The notes beneath the pieces are model-generated. The model ran no database searches and was not told where the DNA came from. It was given only the letters and a program-made list of their open reading frames with translations. Below, one piece after another: positions 57,348 to 64,000 of a DNA stretch of 64,000 nucleotides. Source of the stretch: Polaromonas sp. (GTDB taxonomy: Bacteria; Pseudomonadota; Gammaproteobacteria; Burkholderiales; Burkholderiaceae_C). The stretch is from contig JAQGNE010000028.1 of NCBI GenBank assembly GCA_028291985.1, positions 36,320-100,319 of the forward strand. The letters are read 5' to 3'. Within the stretch, counting starts at the first letter, position 1. Each line of letters opens with the position of its first letter. Made by a program: the position numbers and the translations under genes.

Positions 57348-57841
57348 GAGTTCTCCTTTTTTGAGGGTGATGAAGGGCTTGCGGCATAGGCGTTGAAGAT
57401 GCGGGTGTTGCCGTCGGCTAGCACCATCAGCACCTGGTAGGCGTCTTTTCGACCGCCGTACAGCGGGCTGTCCATGCCGGGTGAGCCTACCGGCATGCCG
57501 GGAACGGCAAGACCTATTGCCTCCGGTTTTTCCTTGAGCAGACGGCGAATGTCGCGCGCCGGTACATGGCCTTCGATGGCGTAGCCGCCAACCTGCGCGG
57601 TGTGGCAGGAGCCCAGCGCGGCCGGAATGCCCAGGCGCGCCCTGGCATCGTCATTGCCGGTGTCATTGACCTTGACACTGAAGCCACTGGCCTGCAGATG
57701 GGCGACCCAGTCCTTGCAGCAGCCGCAGTCAGGGTCTTTCCAGACTTCTACCGCTGTGCCGGTTTGCGCCATCACAGGCGGTGCCAGAGCGACGGCCGCA
57801 AGGCCTGCCAGCGCATGGAGAAGTGTTCGTTTGTGCATCAT
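57344..57841 (-). CDS. DUF411 periplasmic metal-binding protein
   Basis: About 165 residues from ATG 57841, with AAAGGAAGA upstream (a TTG at 57853 is in frame). Signal peptide ending PPVMAQ, then VEVWKDPDCGCCKDWVAHL with the DUF411 C-x-C-C motif, and a distal GGYAIEGHVPARDIRRLL. Members bind copper or other soft metals; exact role not established. Overlaps the CusF-like gene by 4 bases. Confidence 0.85.
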   Translation of the reverse strand: MMHKRTLLHALAGLAAVALAPPVMAQTGTAVEVWKDPDCGCCKDWVAHLQASGFSVKVNDTGNDDARARLGIPAALGSCHTAQVGGYAIEGHVPARDIRRLLKEKPEAIGLAVPGMPVGSPGMDSPLYGGRKDAYQVLMVLADGNTRIFNAYAASPSSPSKKENS

Positions 57842-57855
57842 TCTTCCTTTCAAAA

Positions 57856-58386
57856 TTACTGTCCCGTCACATGAATCCTGCCGACCATGCCTGCCTGGTA
57901 GTGACCGGCAATCAGGCAGGCAAAGTCGAAGCTGCCCGGCCTGTTGAAAGTCCAGACCAGCTCGCTGCTTTTGCCAGCGGCCACATGCGCCATATAAGGC
58001 TCGTCATGCTCCATGGCCGGAAATTTCACCATCAACGCAGCATGTTCATCGAGATCCTTTTTGTTGCCGATGACGATTTCATGCAAAAGCTTGCCACTGT
58101 TTTTGACGACGAAACGAATCGTCTCGCCTTGCCGGACATCGATCCTGTCGGGGCTGAAGCGCATGTTGTCGCCCATGCTCAGGTTGATGGTGCGACTGAC
58201 GGACTTTGCATCGCCGGCAATGCCCCAGTCTTTTTGCTCCTTGACAACGGGGCCGGCCTTTTTGGCGTGAGGCTCGCTGGTATGGGCAGATGCCAGCGAG
58301 CCGGCGGTGGTGACCAGCGCCGCAAGCGAGAGGCACAGGAGGAAACCTGATTTTTTCAAAATTGCATCACGATGAAGTAGTTGCAT
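57856..58386 (-). CDS. Cupredoxin (CopI/plastocyanin-like)
   Basis: 176 residues: a signal peptide (FLLCLSLAALVTTAGS), an unusual His/Lys-rich linker (HTSEPHAKKAG), then a blue-copper fold with LLHEIVIGNK (His ligand) and DFACLIAGHYQAGM (Cys, His, Met in C-x4-H-x4-M spacing). It fits copper-induced periplasmic cupredoxins such as CopI. It may supply or accept copper or electrons from the multicopper oxidase upstream in the same operon. Confidence 0.87.
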   Translation of the reverse strand: MQLLHRDAILKKSGFLLCLSLAALVTTAGSLASAHTSEPHAKKAGPVVKEQKDWGIAGDAKSVSRTINLSMGDNMRFSPDRIDVRQGETIRFVVKNSGKLLHEIVIGNKKDLDEHAALMVKFPAMEHDEPYMAHVAAGKSSELVWTFNRPGSFDFACLIAGHYQAGMVGRIHVTGQ

Positions 58387-58442
58387 GGCAGTTGTCCGGG
58401 TTGATAAATGATAGAGTTAAAAAGCACATGTATCCCTTATAG

Positions 58443-58473
58443 AGTAAGGGCGGGTAGCTATAGAGTTGATAGT
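58443..58473 (+). repeat. Dispersed repeat copy upstream of the cupredoxin gene
   Basis: TAGAGTAAGGGCGGGTA followed by the core GCTATAGAGTTGATAGT (58457-58473), one arm mismatch. It lies in the 125-bp spacer between the cupredoxin and oxidase genes, the likely promoter or terminator zone. Confidence 0.5.
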
Positions 58474-58511
58474 AAATTGAAACGGTCTTATCTTGCTCGA
58501 CGTTGCGCGGT

Positions 58512-59939
58512 CTAGTGCTGCATGCCGTTCATGCTGCCTTTCATCACCGGTTTTCGCACCTGTACCTCAACCTCTTTGGCGGGCATGTTCTGGGCCTTCA
58601 TCGTCTGGCCGCCTTCTGACGCGAACTGTGCGGGGTTAGGCGTGGCGCCGGTCCATTCATAGGCCACCGTGCCGGCCGGATGCTTGAACCAGCCCGGGTC
58701 CTTGTAGTCGCCCGGTTTCTGGTCCTTACGCACCTTGACCATGCTGAACATGCCGCCCATTTCGACCGAACCGAACGGGCCATCGCCGGACATCATCTTG
58801 GCGGTGTTGTCGGGCAAGGGCATGTCCATCTCTGCCATGTCGGCCATGCCGCGCTCGCCCATCACCATGTAGTCGGGTATGACATTGGTGATGTCCTTGA
58901 CCACCTTTCGGTGATCGACACCGATCAGGGTGGGTACGTCGTGACCCATCGCATTCATGGTGTGGTGGCTCTTGTGGCAATGAAAGGCCCAGTCGCCTTC
59001 TTCGTCAGCCAAAAATTCAATCTGCCGCATCTGGCCCACGGCCACATCCGTGGTCACCTCATACCAGCGGGTTGACTTGGGCGTCGGCCCGCCGTCGGTG
59101 CCTGTGACCAGAAACTCGTGCCCGTGCAGGTGAATCGGATGGTTGGTCATGGTGAGGTTTCCGAAGCGGATGCGCACCTTGTCGTTCTTGCGCACAACCA
59201 GTGGGTCGATACCCGGAAACACACGGCTGTTCCAGCTCCACAAATTGAAGTCCAGCATGGTCATGATCTTGGGCGTGTAAGCGCCGGGGTCGATGTCATA
59301 GGCATTGAGCAAAAACACGAAGTCGCGGTCGACCTCATCGATGAGCGGATGTTTTGCCTTGGGATGCGTAATCCAGAAGCCCATCATCCCCATAGCCATC
59401 TGCGTCATCTCGTCGGCATGCGGGTGGTACATGAAGGTTCCCGGCCGGCGTGCGGCAAACTCGTACACATAAGTCTTGCCAACCGGTATGGCCGGTTGAT
59501 TAAGGCCCGATACGCCGTCCATCCCGTTCGGAAGCCGCTGACCGTGCCAGTGCACACTGGTGTGCTCTGGCAACTTGTTGGTGACGAAAATGCGCACCCG
59601 GTCACCCTCGACCACTTCGATCGTCGGGCCTGGCGACTGGCCGTTGTAGCCCCACAGGTGGGCCTTGAAGCCGGGCGACATCTCGCGCACCACAGGCTCG
59701 GCGACCAGATGAAATTCCTTGACGCCATTGTTCATGCGCCACGGCAAGGTCCAGCCATTGAGCGTGATCACCGGGCTGTAAGGCCGGCCCGTGTTGGGCA
59801 CCAGCGGCGCCATGGTGTCGGGTTTGGTCTGTATGACCGGTTCGGGCAGTGCCGCCATCGCGACACGGCTTACTGCAGCGGCCGCCACAGCTGTGGTCAG
59901 GGCGCCGGCGCCGGTCAAAAAGTTTCGTCGGTTGTTCAT
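58512..59939 (-). CDS. Two-domain multicopper oxidase with Tat leader and Met-rich tail
   Basis: 475 residues. A Tat leader (RRNFLTGAG) and all four copper motifs: HWHG (130-133), HPH (172-174), HPIHLHGHEF (from 267) and HCHKSHHTMNAM (320-331, T1 Cys and axial Met). The distance from the second to the third motif is only about 93 residues, as in two-domain oxidases rather than the roughly 260 of three-domain laccases. After the T1 site comes a 144-residue tail rich in Met (MADMAEMDMP, KMMSGDGP). It probably oxidises Cu(I) in the periplasm. Confidence 0.88.
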   Translation of the reverse strand: MNNRRNFLTGAGALTTAVAAAAVSRVAMAALPEPVIQTKPDTMAPLVPNTGRPYSPVITLNGWTLPWRMNNGVKEFHLVAEPVVREMSPGFKAHLWGYNGQSPGPTIEVVEGDRVRIFVTNKLPEHTSVHWHGQRLPNGMDGVSGLNQPAIPVGKTYVYEFAARRPGTFMYHPHADEMTQMAMGMMGFWITHPKAKHPLIDEVDRDFVFLLNAYDIDPGAYTPKIMTMLDFNLWSWNSRVFPGIDPLVVRKNDKVRIRFGNLTMTNHPIHLHGHEFLVTGTDGGPTPKSTRWYEVTTDVAVGQMRQIEFLADEEGDWAFHCHKSHHTMNAMGHDVPTLIGVDHRKVVKDITNVIPDYMVMGERGMADMAEMDMPLPDNTAKMMSGDGPFGSVEMGGMFSMVKVRKDQKPGDYKDPGWFKHPAGTVAYEWTGATPNPAQFASEGGQTMKAQNMPAKEVEVQVRKPVMKGSMNGMQH

Positions 59940-59963
59940 GGTGATGTTCTGTTGATTCAGTTG

Positions 59964-61382
59964 TCAGTGGCCGGCCGCTTCGACGCCGCCCGCAGGTGCG
60001 ACAGTCGACATCGCCATGCTGGTGGGTTTGCCGGTCATGGAAGCACTGAGAGCGGCATCGGCCAGCCAGAACTGCTGGTAGGCGTCGATGGCTGCCATGA
60101 CGCCTGATATCTGGCTACGGTTGTCGGCCAGCAACTCGAAGACGCCGATCAGCATGCCGTTGTAGCGCAGCAGGTTTTCGTCTGCCATGGTTTTGCGTAG
60201 CGGCACGATCTCGTCGCGGTAGTGCCGGGCCACGTCGTAGGCGGTGCGGTAGGCAGAATAGCTTTCGCGCAGCTGCGATGAGGCGCCGCGAACCGCGCTT
60301 TCATAACGGCTGGCAGCCGCGATAGACCTGGCGTTCATGGCATCGCGCTGAACCGAGCCCCAGTCAAAAATCGGCAACCGTATGTCCAGCTCATAGCCTT
60401 TGCGGTTGGATCGGGTGCCCTCGACATTGTCAAATACCGTGTCGCGGCGGATGCCTAGTTCGACATCCACCAGGCTGGTAAGCAGGTTCAAGCCTTGCGA
60501 TTGCCCGGCGGAATCCAGCCGGCCTCTGGCCAGTTGCACATCAAGCCGCTGGGCGCCGGCTTGCGTGCTGACGGCCTGCGGCTCGCGGGCAGCAGTGGGC
60601 AAATCAGGCAGGCGATCCGGCAGCTTCAGTCGGGCATATTGCTCGTCGCTCAGGCCCAGCAGACGCGTCAGTTCTTCGCGCGCCACCGTCGCCGCATGCT
60701 GGCTCGCTGCGAGCTGCGCCACGGCATCGGCATAAAAAACCTGCTGGCGTGCACGCTGCAATTTGTTGAAGTTGCCCACTTGCTGCATGCGCCTGGCCAG
60801 CTCTGCGCTCGCCTGCGCGCTGGTGTTGACCTGCTGCGCATATTGCAGCGATTGCTGTGCGCCGACTGCCCGCACCCAGGCCTGTCGAACCTGCGTGACC
60901 TGCTCGACCACATTGGCGCTCAGCTGCAAACGGGCTTGCGCCACCTGGCTGCCGGCAATCGCCTGGCGGCGCGGCAGGGTTAGCAGGTCCAGCAGGCCGA
61001 AAGACAGCAGGCGACCGATCTCCATCTCTTCTCCGGCGCGAACCCGTTCAAAGTTGAAGATCGGGTTGGCCATACGGCCGCCCTGGCTGGCCAGCGACAT
61101 GTCGGCCCAGCTCTGGGCGAGCAGGGTTTGCATCGCAGGACTGTTGGCCAACGCCAGCTGCACAGCGTCGTCCATGCCGAGCGGATTGGCTAGCAACTCG
61201 GCGCTGAGTTTGGCCCTGGCCTGGCGCTGCGCGTCGGTCCGGCTCAGCTCGAGCTTGCCTTGGGTGAAGGTACGGGCGCTGCCGTTGGTGTCGCTGATCG
61301 CCTGGTCAATATTGACCGAGGCGCATCCCGCCAGGACGGCAATGGCTGCGCCCGAAGCGCATCGTTTGAATAGTCGCGTCAT
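59964..61382 (-). CDS. TolC-family outer-membrane lipoprotein
   Basis: 472 residues with a lipobox (LAGC, Cys20) and the outer-membrane-factor helix/strand pattern (ANSPAMQTLLAQSWADMS, RLDVQLARGRLDSAGQ, YELDIRLPIFDWG, MLIGVFELLADNRSQ). In this operon it is followed by the oxidase, not by an RND pump or adaptor; neither CusA- nor CusB-like genes are in the window. It may use a distant pump, or anchor a copper-oxidising complex. 24 bp before the oxidase. Confidence 0.86.
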   Translation of the reverse strand: MTRLFKRCASGAAIAVLAGCASVNIDQAISDTNGSARTFTQGKLELSRTDAQRQARAKLSAELLANPLGMDDAVQLALANSPAMQTLLAQSWADMSLASQGGRMANPIFNFERVRAGEEMEIGRLLSFGLLDLLTLPRRQAIAGSQVAQARLQLSANVVEQVTQVRQAWVRAVGAQQSLQYAQQVNTSAQASAELARRMQQVGNFNKLQRARQQVFYADAVAQLAASQHAATVAREELTRLLGLSDEQYARLKLPDRLPDLPTAAREPQAVSTQAGAQRLDVQLARGRLDSAGQSQGLNLLTSLVDVELGIRRDTVFDNVEGTRSNRKGYELDIRLPIFDWGSVQRDAMNARSIAAASRYESAVRGASSQLRESYSAYRTAYDVARHYRDEIVPLRKTMADENLLRYNGMLIGVFELLADNRSQISGVMAAIDAYQQFWLADAALSASMTGKPTSMAMSTVAPAGGVEAAGH

Positions 61383-61392
61383 AGCTGTTCTT

Positions 61393-61734
61393 TTATGGTT
61401 TCACGGTGGGAGCAGGAGCAGCGGAAGATGACCCGGCTTCACTACTGCTGCTGGCCTCCCTGGCATAAGCGCGCCACCCGCCTATGCGGGCGGTCTGCTC
61501 GTTTGCTAGCTTCCAGTCGAGGGTCTTTTCTTCGCTGTAGGGCTGATAGCCATCAAGCGCAGATCGAAACGCTGGCAGCGTGAGCTCGTTGGCCGGTTGC
61601 GCCTGGGCAGGCCCTGTTGTGTGGGTTGGCGCTGGGTCTGGTTGCGCGTGGCCAGAAAACGGGACAAGGGCCATAAGCGCAACAGCCAATAGGCCAGGCC
61701 AGGCGGGCTGTGGTAAACCAATAGGGATGTTCAT
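61393..61734 (-). CDS. Small exported protein of copper operons (unnamed)
   Basis: 113 residues: a signal peptide (PGLLAVALMALVPFSGHA), a Pro/Thr-rich linker and a conserved-looking block FRSALDGYQPYSEEKTLDWKLANEQ... IGGWRAYA. I recall similar small proteins beside TolC and copper-efflux genes, without a name. ATG 61734 has GGAG 7 nt before; the frame to 61887 is an extension. Ten bases before the TolC-type gene. Confidence 0.7.
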   Translation of the reverse strand: MNIPIGLPQPAWPGLLAVALMALVPFSGHAQPDPAPTHTTGPAQAQPANELTLPAFRSALDGYQPYSEEKTLDWKLANEQTARIGGWRAYAREASSSSEAGSSSAAPAPTVKP

Positions 61735-61840
61735 GGAATCTCCTGAAGACGTGCGGAAGCGATGGCATCGCTCGAAACCAGACAGGCGCAGTGCCACTGG
61801 CAGGCCTGGGGCAAGTACGGACCCAATACGGGCCTGAGCG

Positions 61841-62329
61841 TCAGGAGATGGGTGGTTTTTGGCCGAGCGCTGCAAGCGCGCTGGCAAAGCGGGCGGCCGG
61901 TGAATGCGGCTGCGTAGCCGGCACCTGGTCAGACAGGGTGTCCGACGTCGTCATCGAAAGAGCCACCGTGTGGCAGGCCTGGCAGGCTGCGCATGAGCCG
62001 CAATCGCCGGCACCGGTTTCATGCCCCGTCGATGCTGAAAGTGCTACCGCCAGACGCTCTCCATGCCCCGCGCAATCGGAGCCTGCCTTGCCAGCGGCTT
62101 CGGCATGGCCTGGAGTCTGACTGTTGGTTTCAGCATCAAAATTGCCTTCAGCCCAATGACTGTCTAGTGTCGCAGCTACGGTTTCAATAGCATCCGCTGT
62201 TTTCAGCGTGTGCTGGGCAGCCTGCGCAGGGTGCACCCGCCCGGTAGCCATCTCGGTTGCCATGGCCTCGCCAGCCCAGCCGCGCAGCAGCAGCAGGGCA
62301 ATCAGGAACATGAAAAACGGGCGACGCAT
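61841..62329 (-). CDS. Cys/His-rich exported protein of metal clusters (copy 2)
   Basis: 162 residues. Signal peptide (FFMFLIALLLLRGWAGEAMA) alike in layout to the copy at 52971-53351, then a longer Ala/Thr-rich region, SDCAGHGERL and CGSCAACQACHTVAL, with five Cys and several His. Function unknown; soft-metal binding in the periplasm is plausible. It heads the operon with the small protein, TolC-type lipoprotein and oxidase. A TATCAT hexamer ends 6 nt before its ATG. Confidence 0.65.
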   Translation of the reverse strand: MRRPFFMFLIALLLLRGWAGEAMATEMATGRVHPAQAAQHTLKTADAIETVAATLDSHWAEGNFDAETNSQTPGHAEAAGKAGSDCAGHGERLAVALSASTGHETGAGDCGSCAACQACHTVALSMTTSDTLSDQVPATQPHSPAARFASALAALGQKPPIS

Positions 62330-62335
62330 CAGTTA

Positions 62336-62363
62336 ATGATAAGGCGGCAGGCAGTAAGTTCAA
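62336..62363 (-). promoter_or_regulatory. TTGAAC-16-TATCAT promoter, copy 2
   Basis: -35 TTGAAC (62358-62363), 16-bp spacer, -10 TATCAT (62336-62341), ATG 6 nt further. Same hexamers, spacer and distance as copy 1, though the spacer sequence differs. The -35 covers the DUF3703 stop codon. Confidence 0.6.
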
Positions 62364-62740
62364 TTTGCAGTGGTATCGCGTGGCGTGGCTGCCTGGTCGA
62401 TCAGCCGCTGCAACCGGGCGTCCACCGGCATGGGCGCGAATGCACTAACGCCTGCCCGACCGGTGTTGCCGGCCGGCAACCGCCCTGTCAAATGACCCAG
62501 CGGCACCAATGCCAGCCTCAGCAACTGGCCACCGGCCTCACGCCGGGCACCCGTCTGAAGCGCGAGCCGGAGCATCGCGAGATGCGATGCGGCATGTAAC
62601 GCTATTTGCGACTGGCCGACCGCATGTGCGGCTTCAAGCCACGGCCAGCGGACCGTCGGGCTGGCCTGGCCGGTGGCGTGGAAGTTTTGCATCAGCTGCC
62701 TGAAAAGCGCACGCTGCGCCTCGCCTGAAGGTACGGCCAT
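62360..62740 (-). CDS. DUF3703 protein
   Basis: 126 residues of the DUF3703 family: HAASHLAMLRLALQTGARREA, LLRLALVPLGHLTGRLPAGNTGRAGVSAF and APMPVDARLQRLID. Function unknown; the family often accompanies metal-transport genes. ATG 62740 shares one base with the transporter stop (TGATG), so it is coupled to the CDF gene. Its stop lies within the -35 of the downstream promoter. Confidence 0.82.
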   Translation of the reverse strand: MAVPSGEAQRALFRQLMQNFHATGQASPTVRWPWLEAAHAVGQSQIALHAASHLAMLRLALQTGARREAGGQLLRLALVPLGHLTGRLPAGNTGRAGVSAFAPMPVDARLQRLIDQAATPRDTTAN

Positions 62741-63393
62741 CACGCGCCCTTGTCCACATGATCGGACGCGAGTTCGGCCCATGCCTGCTGGGCGACGGAC
62801 GCGCCGCCCCATATGGCCAGCGCTGCCATGCCAAGCGCCACCATCAGGTCAGGCCAGGCGCTGGCGGTTCCGAGCACGCCCAGCGCTGCCAGCATGACGG
62901 CGATGTTGCCGATGGCGTCATTGCGTGAGCACAACCAGACACTGCGCATGTTGGCATCGCCCTCGCGCCAGGCGTACAGCATCCACGCCACGCCCACATT
63001 GGCCGCCAGCGCCAGAAAGCCGACCGCGCCCATGGTGGCCGCTTCCGGCACGCCGCCCTGGGCAAAGCTCCACCAGGCGCGGCCGGCAACGAACAACCCG
63101 AAAAACAACATACTCGCGCTTTTCAGCAGGGCGGCACGCGCCCTCAGAGCCGTGCCGGACGCGAGCACGGCCAGCGTTACACCGTAGTTGGCGGCATCGC
63201 CAAAAAAGTCGATGGCGTCGGCCAGCAGGGATACCGAGCCCGATCGCCAGCCCGCACCTGCCTCCACCCCAAACATGGCCAGGTTGACCACCAGCGCAGT
63301 CCAGAGGATGCGCCGGTACTGCGGACTCTGTGCGCTTTTGCCGGCAGAGCCTGCCTCGGGCGACTCGCCGTGGTGATCGCAATAGAGGGACAT
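62740..63393 (-). CDS. Cation diffusion facilitator, noncanonical metal site
   Basis: 217 residues, about six membrane segments. A short Cys/His N-terminus (YCDHHGE). The TM2 signature is DAIDFFGD, with Asp where zinc CDFs have His, and the TM5 segment is WLCSRNDAIGN, with Cys where HxxxD would place His. There is no C-terminal cytosolic domain. Likely a divalent-metal exporter under the divergent MerR gene; the metal is open. Confidence 0.78.
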   Translation of the reverse strand: MSLYCDHHGESPEAGSAGKSAQSPQYRRILWTALVVNLAMFGVEAGAGWRSGSVSLLADAIDFFGDAANYGVTLAVLASGTALRARAALLKSASMLFFGLFVAGRAWWSFAQGGVPEAATMGAVGFLALAANVGVAWMLYAWREGDANMRSVWLCSRNDAIGNIAVMLAALGVLGTASAWPDLMVALGMAALAIWGGASVAQQAWAELASDHVDKGA

Positions 63394-63433
63394 TCAGGGT
63401 TTCTTTCTATCGGTTTTATCCAGTGATGGGATG

Positions 63434-63464
63434 ATTGGAAACCTTAAAGCCACTTCCATGTCAA
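63434..63464 (-). promoter_or_regulatory. MerR-type promoter for the CDF gene
   Basis: -35 TTGACA (63459-63464), 19-bp spacer, -10 TCCAAT (63434-63439). The spacer includes GGAAGTGGCTTTAAGGT, an imperfect dyad. Fits activation by the divergent CadR/PbrR-type regulator. Confidence 0.65.
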
Positions 63465-63570
63465 GCGCATTTTTGGCTTGGCGTCGAACCGGTCCGGATG
63501 CGCTGAAAACCGGCCAGACGGGCTGTGCAAGGGCAAAAGCTGATTGAACAATACCCATCTGCAACACACC

Positions 63571-64000
63571 ATGAATGCCACAAGCTACCGCATCAGCGAA
63601 GCCGCTGCCCTGAGCGGTGTATCTACCGCCAACATACGCTTTTATGAGAAAGAAAAGCTCTTCAGTCCTTGCGGCCGCCTGGACAACAGCTACCGTTTTT
63701 ATAGCGATGATGATGTGCACCAGCTTCGCTTCATCAGGCTGTGCCGGGCAATGGACATGTCGCTTGACGAGGTGCGCAGCCTGATCGGGCTTGACCTGAA
63801 CAGCAGGAATGACTGCCTGGCGGCGCGGGCGGCGCTGGATGGTCACCTCAGCCATGTGCGGGCGAGGCTGCGCGAACTGAAGGCGCTTGAAAAAGACCTG
63901 CAGTCCTTGCGCCAGCACTGTGACGGCACCGATGCACCGTGCCACATCATCGACGCGCTGCACAGAAGGGCGGATGTGCAGCCGCCTGGCCTGCCAGCCG
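63571..64000 (+). CDS. MerR-family Cd/Pb/Zn-type regulator (cut by right edge)
   Basis: At least 143 residues, running off the window. MerR helix-turn-helix (RISEAAALSGVSTANIRFYE), dimer helix and three Cys in the CadR/PbrR layout: Cys82 (NDC), Cys117 (HCDG) and Cys124 (PCHII). That set binds divalent metals rather than copper. ATG 63571. Divergent from the CDF gene, whose promoter has the matching 19-bp spacer. Confidence 0.88.
   Translation, partial: MNATSYRISEAAALSGVSTANIRFYEKEKLFSPCGRLDNSYRFYSDDDVHQLRFIRLCRAMDMSLDEVRSLIGLDLNSRNDCLAARAALDGHLSHVRARLRELKALEKDLQSLRQHCDGTDAPCHIIDALHRRADVQPPGLPA
63689..63705 (+). repeat. GCTA-N9-TAGC match inside merR
   Basis: GCTACCGTTTTTATAGC has exact arms and length. 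It encodes the conserved SYRFYS part of the MerR wing, so a chance match is possible here more than in the other copies. Confidence 0.4.

Noticed and set aside
63394..63963. Minus-strand frame at the right end
   Set aside because: Antisense to the MerR-family gene, which has clear helix-turn-helix and Cys motifs on the + strand.
1..64000. Search for tRNA, rRNA, CRISPR, IS elements, integrases and phage genes
   Set aside because: No T-loop-bearing cloverleaf, regular repeat-spacer array, transposase or integrase motif was recognised by eye. A tool-based scan could still find a small RNA.

Overview
The window reads as a contiguous chromosomal stretch of a beta-proteobacterium of the order Burkholderiales, most likely family Comamonadaceae (Polaromonas or Rhodoferax type; the genus cannot be fixed from this sequence). 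The reasons are the gene orders argD-argF / DUF3579 / rpsT / murJ / sirB1 and purM / hda / HAD / pcnB / folK, the DUF1415 and DUF1631 proteins, a kynBUA operon, and AT-rich dispersed palindromes of a type I associate with this family. No rRNA, tRNA, CRISPR array, insertion sequence, integrase or phage gene was seen.

Layout. 1-4.3 kb: the end of a patatin-like lipase, then the tryptophan-to-anthranilate operon kynB-kynU-kynA. 4.5-19.2 kb: housekeeping genes: an SDR, argD-argF, DUF3579, rpsT, murJ, sirB1, purM, hda, a HAD phosphatase, pcnB, folK, pdxH, sodC, chaC and an OmpA-like protein. 19.2-22.3 kb: Entner-Doudoroff genes edd-eda behind a cluster of GGTAA/TTACC palindromes. 22.4-24.7 kb: gloA and a decayed sulfite dehydrogenase gene pair carrying two frameshifts and a nonsense codon. 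24.8-35.3 kb: a sugar-acid catabolic locus (SDR, KDPGal-type aldolase, KDGal kinase, IlvD/Edd dehydratase) divergent from a GntR/FadR regulator, a complete TRAP transporter and two enolase-superfamily enzymes. 35.4-44.4 kb: a Rossmann epimerase-like gene overlapping rhlE, then ettA, DUF1415, DUF1631 and a membrane-anchored TAXI protein. 44.7-51.0 kb: a perfect FNR/Anr box in front of a Zn alcohol dehydrogenase, a P2-type cation ATPase, a DASS anion transporter and a quinone reductase. 51.1-64.0 kb: a metal island, mainly for copper: MerT-like and HMA proteins, an outer-membrane-type protein, two CusF-like proteins, CueR, CopA, a CopZ-like chaperone, DUF411, a cupredoxin, a two-domain multicopper oxidase, a TolC-family lipoprotein, two paralogous Cys/His-rich exported proteins, and a CDF transporter opposite a CadR/PbrR-type MerR regulator that runs off the right edge.

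How the parts work together. CueR should activate both copA and the copZ-like gene from two divergent promoters with 19-bp spacers. Periplasmic copper would then be handled by CusF-like proteins, the cupredoxin and the oxidase. The sugar-acid locus contains every step from an aldonate to pyruvate plus a triose phosphate, with uptake by the TRAP system.

The most unusual pattern is a 17-bp palindrome, GCTA-N9-TAGC, seen about ten times with constant spacing. It occurs both between genes and inside reading frames (kynB, murJ, HAD, aldolase C-terminus, HMA signal peptide, merR). The longer intergenic copies share about 50 bp. Also notable are near-identical promoters (TTGAAC-16-TATCAT, 6 nt from ATG) in front of the two Cys/His-rich paralogues, which predict leaderless mRNAs, and a CDF transporter with an altered metal-site signature.
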